The position numbers and the translations under genes are program-made. Positions 60,201-64,000 of a stretch of DNA of 64,000 nt are shown piece after piece. The notes under the pieces are model-generated. The model did no database searches. It was given only the letters and a program-made list of their open reading frames with translations, and was not told the DNA's origin. Origin of the DNA: Diphasiastrum complanatum (lineage: Eukaryota > Streptophyta > Lycopodiopsida > Lycopodiales > Lycopodiaceae); assembly GCA_029204225.1 (NCBI GenBank), contig CM055095.1:67605940-67669939 (forward strand). Reading direction: 5' to 3'. Numbering within the stretch: position 1 is the stretch's first letter; the number at the start of each line of letters is the position of its first letter.

Positions 60201-61137
60201 GGCACTTGGGCCACGGCAACTTGGACCAAATCTACTCCTTAAACCCAGTTCTGAAGTTCTTGAAAGGAATCCTACAGTATCTAACAATCTTCTTAATGTA
60301 AGTGTTTTTCGAGCTGAAGTTGCTGTAGTAAGAGGATCTGCACGTATCTCTGAAAAATTAGGGCTGATTGCTCCAACCGAACATGAGGGTTGCAGTCAGT
60401 CATGGCAAGCAGCCTCTGCATCACTTTTGATGGAGGCAGAAAGTCTTGAAAACAGTGTGGTTTCAGGATTTCAACTTGCAACAGCTGCAGGACCACTTTG
60501 TGAAGAGCCTATGTGGGGATTAGCATTTGACATTGAAGCTTTTATAACAGGCAGGGAGGATGGGGCTGTTCAAACTGCGAATGGGATACATGAGGAGTCT
60601 GGACAAGCAAAGAACTCTGGAGTAGATAGATATGGCCCTTTTTCTGGGCAAGTGATGACAGTAGTGAAGGAAGCTTGTCGCTCTGCGATGCTGGCAAAAC
60701 AACCTCGTATTGTGGAAGCAATGTACTTCTGTGAGTTGAGTACAACTGCTGAGCATCTGGGTCAGTCCTATGCTGTGTTGGGGAAGAGGAGAGCGCACAT
60801 TTTAAAAGAAGAAATGCGAGAGGGCACAGGAATGTTCACTGTTCATGCCTTCATGCCAGTAGCTGAAAGCTTTGGATTTGCAGATGAATTGCGAAGGAAA
60901 ACATCTGGTGCTGCTAGTCCTCAGCTAATGCTCAGTCACTGGGAACCGTTATCTCAAGATCCGTTCTTTGTCCCGAGAACCGAGGAAGAGCTTGAAGAGT
61001 TTGGAGATGGATCCAGTGTCCCACTTAATACAGCCCGGAAGCTTATTGACGCTGTGAGGAGGAGGAAGGGCCTACCTGTCGAAGAGAAGGTTGTACCACA
61101 TGCAACAAAACAAAGAACTCTAGCCCGAAAAGTCTAG
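56721..61137 (+). CDS. EFL1: EFL1, elongation factor-like GTPase 1 (60S ribosome maturation)
   Basis: EFL1 (yeast Ria1) works with SBDS in the cytosol to evict eIF6 from pre-60S subunits by GTP hydrolysis, licensing subunit joining. Exon 1 is 56721-57242 and exon 2 is 58447-61137, with a GT-AG intron in phase 0. The product is 1,070 residues, close to the family length. G motifs: G1 AHVDHGKT (35-42), G3 DSPGH (99-103), G4 NKID (153-156). After the intron, [12 protein letters not shown] and [12 protein letters not shown] mark the EFL1-specific insertion. Further on, [58 protein letters not shown] and the C-terminal domain with [34 protein letters not shown] match EF2-like domains IV and V. The C-terminus is [13 protein letters not shown]...LARKV. 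No damage is seen, so it is very likely functional. Confidence 0.97.
57243..58446 (+). other. EFL1 intron 1 (1,204 bp)
   Basis: It starts GTAGAC and ends CCCATCCAG. Reading across it without splicing would stop at 57339-57341. Nothing else is recognised inside. Confidence 0.92.
58447..61137 (+). CDS. EFL1: EFL1 exon 2
   Basis: These 896 codons plus TAG begin AATATTGTTGCGGAG. A single open exon holds the rest of the protein. Confidence 0.95.
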   Translation, partial: NIVAEVNNIISAFRSEKYLSDVDSILAGPKEILEDSSQEQDEVDEFSVEKGNIAFASAGDGWAFRIEQFANLYAAKLGASGSALKKALWGDFFYSPKTKKIVGKKASGGKLKPMFVQFILEPLWQAYDAALQSLEGVDVLSKIIKSMNLTIPPRDLQHKDPKVVIQAVMSRWLPLAENILSMVVVVLPDPATAQPTRMTRLLSNPKVPSDVNDDLQAELEVVRRAVETCDESIEAPCVVFVSKMFAVPLEMLPRYGPHGELFTNFENEVNEGDIDAAHQECFLAFARVFSGVLSTGQTLLVLSALHDPTEREVDERNIHYATADALYMMMGRGLEPKSVVSAGNVVAIRGLGQHILKSATLSTTTRCWPFASMNFQAAPIVRVAIETSDPTDMGALARGLRLLNRADPFVEVSLSASGEHVIAAAGEVHLERCIKDLRERFARVELEVSPPLVAFRETIEEEDVNQIDGSKPTPVPAEYVESTTPNGRCTVRVHVTRLPIGLTQMLDEHADLLRHVVVEKSGSSFWERRKGVLRNGAGNFEDPVAVLKSRLVAAVDTESASNNSRDDKPKRSEDTKWREKLERIWALGPRQLGPNLLLKPSSEVLERNPTVSNNLLNVSVFRAEVAVVRGSARISEKLGLIAPTEHEGCSQSWQAASASLLMEAESLENSVVSGFQLATAAGPLCEEPMWGLAFDIEAFITGREDGAVQTANGIHEESGQAKNSGVDRYGPFSGQVMTVVKEACRSAMLAKQPRIVEAMYFCELSTTAEHLGQSYAVLGKRRAHILKEEMREGTGMFTVHAFMPVAESFGFADELRRKTSGAASPQLMLSHWEPLSQDPFFVPRTEEELEEFGDGSSVPLNTARKLIDAVRRRKGLPVEEKVVPHATKQRTLARKV

Positions 61138-61640
61138 ATATTGTTCCAATGGGGATTAACCAAATTGTTTTAAATACAAAATTATTTTGGATGCTGCAGA
61201 AATGCATGTCCCCATTGAGAATGATATGTACTTGTTATGAAGTTTTTCTCGGCATTAATTATTTATTAAACTGGTTACTGAATGAAGACTTGAGGACGAA
61301 AAATGCCCATGCCTGTTCCCTTGGAAGAGTCTATCTCAAAATTGTTTTTGATACGAATATGTAACTGGTTTTCACCTTGGGGGCGCTTCTCTTAGAGCTG
61401 AAACTGGATCCAACTTGAATATATTTTAATAAGATTCGCATTTAGATTTGAGAAGTTCAAGGTTTGTCAAATGATTTGAATTGAGCAAAGCATGAGAAGA
61501 ATAGAGTTCACGAGAAACACGACACCATGTTTTTTACATAGATTTTTATAAGAGACTATGAGATCACCTCTCAGCTTCATAACGTTCTCGGAAACATGAC
61601 ACCATGTTTTTACGTATTGTGGGGGCAGATGATAGTCTGT
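61138..61640. other. EFL1 3' flank
   Basis: It presumably holds the 3' UTR. I cannot place the polyadenylation site. A motif with ACACCATGTTTTT occurs twice (about 61520-61535 and 61600-61615). Confidence 0.5.
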
Positions 61641-61693
61641 CTGGTAAGGAGTCACAGGCTTGTCCTGGAGTGGCCCCTGTGACTCCTTACCAG
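61641..61693. repeat. Perfect 18-bp inverted repeat (hairpin)
   Basis: CTGGTAAGGAGTCACAGG at 61641-61658 is the exact reverse complement of 61676-61693, with a 17-nt loop. It lies 504 bp after the EFL1 stop. Its role is unknown. Confidence 0.9.
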
Positions 61694-62748
61694 GCTGCTC
61701 GGGCTACTTCCATTTTGTATGGGCATTGTGGCCTTTTTTCACACGACCTTTATGAAACGGAATCGGCATCTGAAAAATAGAATCATCATAAGCAATTGTG
61801 GTGCTCATGTTGCTTTTAAACAGACTGAAAAATGGGCAGAAAAAACCTCATCTGCCCATTACTGAGATTTCTTGTAAGAGACCTTTAGATTACCTCTCAG
61901 CTTCTAAGACATAAACATTGAATGCTATGTCTGAAAACTTATTCAAAGAAGCTTCAAATTCTGGTTTCATTTAGAACAATGATTCGAGTCTTTCATCAAT
62001 TCAAAAGTTTGAAAACAGTTCAAATTCCATGCGAATCGCTATTCTTTTGTTAATTTTGTCAATATTGTCACCATCTACAAGTGTTTTGTGCTAAGAATTT
62101 ATTTGTTTGGAAACAATACAAGAGACAGTGGGAAAATTTGTGGAAGGCTTTCCCAAACACCAATCTACGGACAAGAAACTTAAGTTGACATGTTGCCATT
62201 TCATAAATGCTCCTATTGTAAAAGTGTTCATGATTGTCAAGGTATTGCAATAGGTTGAAGTGGGTAAGAATTTTTACTGAAGCCACATTGGCACACACTC
62301 AAGCCCTGACCAGAGTGTTGTTTACGTTGGCAGGCTTGTGCTCCTTGTTTAGACTAAGCCTATTACTCAATGTAAAGTGTATACTTAACAAATGCTACCT
62401 AGTATCACTAGCTGTTATATCAAAAAAATGAAGGAAAACCAAAGGAAGGAACAACCTGAAGTCGATGAGACTGCGGATATTCTTAAAACCAAAGGTGGAA
62501 GTATAAAAAGTACGTCCTGATGATGTTTTTATGACCTTACTGCAGCCACAATACTTCATTCATATTGTATGCTTAAAACTTGTTGTGTTACTTAAGCTCA
62601 ATAATTTGTTTGTCATACTTTCTTTAAGAAAATGTTTGTAACTTTTTTTGTTCCCATTGCTCTTACGAATCACAAGATGTTGGTGTTAAATAAGTTCGTT
62701 ATTACCCCCATTGTCAAGATTTGAATTACCCTTTATCTACTTTTGGAT
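61694..62748. other. Intergenic sequence
   Basis: No gene or element is recognised. Confidence 0.5.
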
Positions 62749-62995
62749 AGGACTGTCAAGGTTTGTGTTCCGGATAGGGAGGACTCGCGGGCCCAAATCC
62801 TGCAGCAGTGTCATGACAACCCTTGTGCTGGTCACTCAGGCATACAGAAACACTTGACCTTGTTAGGCAAACTTTCTTCTGGCCTAAGATGAAAGGTCAT
62901 GTGGAGGCATACGTTCAAAGTTGTGAACAATGCTACCTCGAGAATCCACGTCGTAATAAGGATTTGTGGATGACTCTTCGGTAGGGGCCGCCGCT
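62749..62995 (+). pseudogene. Ty3/gypsy integrase zinc-domain fragment
   Basis: Plus-strand frames contain CHDNPCAGHSGIQK and, after a shift, MKGHVEAYVQSCEQCYLENP, i.e. the HHCC zinc-binding N-terminus of a retroviral-type integrase. No other element parts adjoin. It is a different lineage from the intron 11 element, judging by sequence. Confidence 0.78.
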
Positions 62996-63530
62996 TGTGG
63001 CTATCTCTATCCTTCATCCCATAGCCCACCTCGTGGAGGAGATACCTCACGTAGTCCAAAAGATCCAATAATTGTTCTCATCAATTTGGGCCACTATTAA
63101 TTCTAATGTCTCACTAAATGCCCAACCACTCACTAATCTATCCACAACCCAAAGCCACATATCATCAGTACGTATCGGGCAACTTCTCCCACATCCAGTC
63201 TAATTCTTCACTTAATGACTTAGGGCCACCACTTTGGTCACAAATTAACTATAATCGTCTAAAATTGTTACCTTCATAGTACATATATAACTTAAACTTC
63301 CCATAACTTTCCTTAATATAGCGAGCCTAGACAATGACTAATCCTTGTTAATGACATAATAGTTTTGTCTTCTCCAAATTACTCGAGTATATGTATTTCC
63401 AAAACCTTGTCATGGTCCTAGTTTTGACCTTGTTGCCACTCCCAAGAAGATTTTTGTAACATCCCTTTTAGAATTTTTATGATGATGCCACTTCGAATAC
63501 TTATTCATACAACTTGCATTGTTGCTCGTT

Positions 63531-63532
<2 letters not shown>
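62996..63532. other. Intergenic sequence
   Basis: Nothing is recognised; the start may hold degraded gypsy sequence. Confidence 0.4.

Positions 63533-63598
<66 letters not shown>
63533..63598. repeat. (GA)33 microsatellite
   Basis: This is an uninterrupted GA array of 66 bp. Confidence 0.99.
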
Positions 63599-63600
<2 letters not shown>

Positions 63601-64000
63601 CACACATTTTTTATTTTTATTTAGCCCAAGTTCACTTTAGCACTACCATAAATATATGCTTGCAACGAATTGAGTCCCTTCCTAGCCATATTTTTCTTTT
63701 GTCTTGAGAAGCGTTAAGTTATGATTGGAGTTCGTTCATATCAATAAAAGTAAGGAAAATAGAAACCAAATCTTTGTTTGCTATCAATATGGGTGAAAGA
63801 CCGATTTAAACAAACATTTGCCTACAAGCAAGATAAGATTAGTATTATTCAATGTTGTTGTTACAACTTTCCCAAAGAAGTGATCGATTCGAACTAGATA
63901 AGATCCTCTTAGTTTTTAATGTGCACATTTTAATTAAATTATACATCATGTGTTATTGACATGTTCGTACAAGAGTAAACACGAGCTTCATCACATGTCA
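63599..64000. other. Intergenic sequence to the window end
   Basis: No gene is seen. Confidence 0.5.

Overview
This is nuclear DNA from a land plant. It has GT-AG introns, a dual-targeted organellar protease, a cytosolic ribosome-maturation GTPase, Ty3/gypsy, Ty1/copia, LINE, TRIM and hAT-type elements, and long GA microsatellites. The base composition is AT-rich. One gene spans more than 31 kb because its introns are full of transposons, which points to a large genome such as a fern or another non-flowering vascular plant. That placement is inference; nothing here fixes the species.

Region 1 (1-31382, minus strand) is almost entirely one gene, the M16C presequence protease PreP. I can place 14 exons with consistent splice phases, giving 809 codons. 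The N-terminus is at 31382 and the last ~270 codons lie beyond base 1. Its introns carry a Ty3/gypsy chromovirus with both LTRs but most of its reverse transcriptase missing (3267-8799), a LINE remnant (22450-24930), a 404-bp TRIM inserted into that LINE (22544-22947), and a hAT-like MITE (27839-28030).

Region 2 (31383-38226) is intergenic and holds two minisatellites and two (GA)n arrays. Region 3 (38227-49530) is a transposon graveyard. It has three copia gag remnants, an unrecognised 359-codon frame with six in-frame stops, and a tandem duplication carrying an intron-containing gene for a GIY-YIG nuclease. That gene lies about 95 bp downstream of what looks like the C-terminus of a PIF1/Helitron-type helicase on the same strand. 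Region 4 (49525-53760) is a pair of 1.34-kb direct repeats with internal subrepeats. Region 5 (54747-55827) is a broken DUF3444/DnaJ-like gene.

Region 6 (56721-61137, plus strand) is an apparently intact two-exon gene for EFL1, the GTPase that with SBDS releases eIF6 from pre-60S ribosomes. Six CACGTG G-boxes lie upstream of it. The rest of the window (61138-64000) has a perfect 18-bp hairpin, a gypsy integrase scrap and a GA microsatellite.

The most unusual items are: (a) the TRIM, whose 144-bp LTRs each carry a tRNA-like module with perfect Pol III A and B boxes and which has no T4 terminator anywhere inside; (b) the GIY-YIG/helicase association; and (c) decaying coding frames that contain stop codons but few or no indels, nearly all explicable as CAG-to-TAG or CGA-to-TGA.
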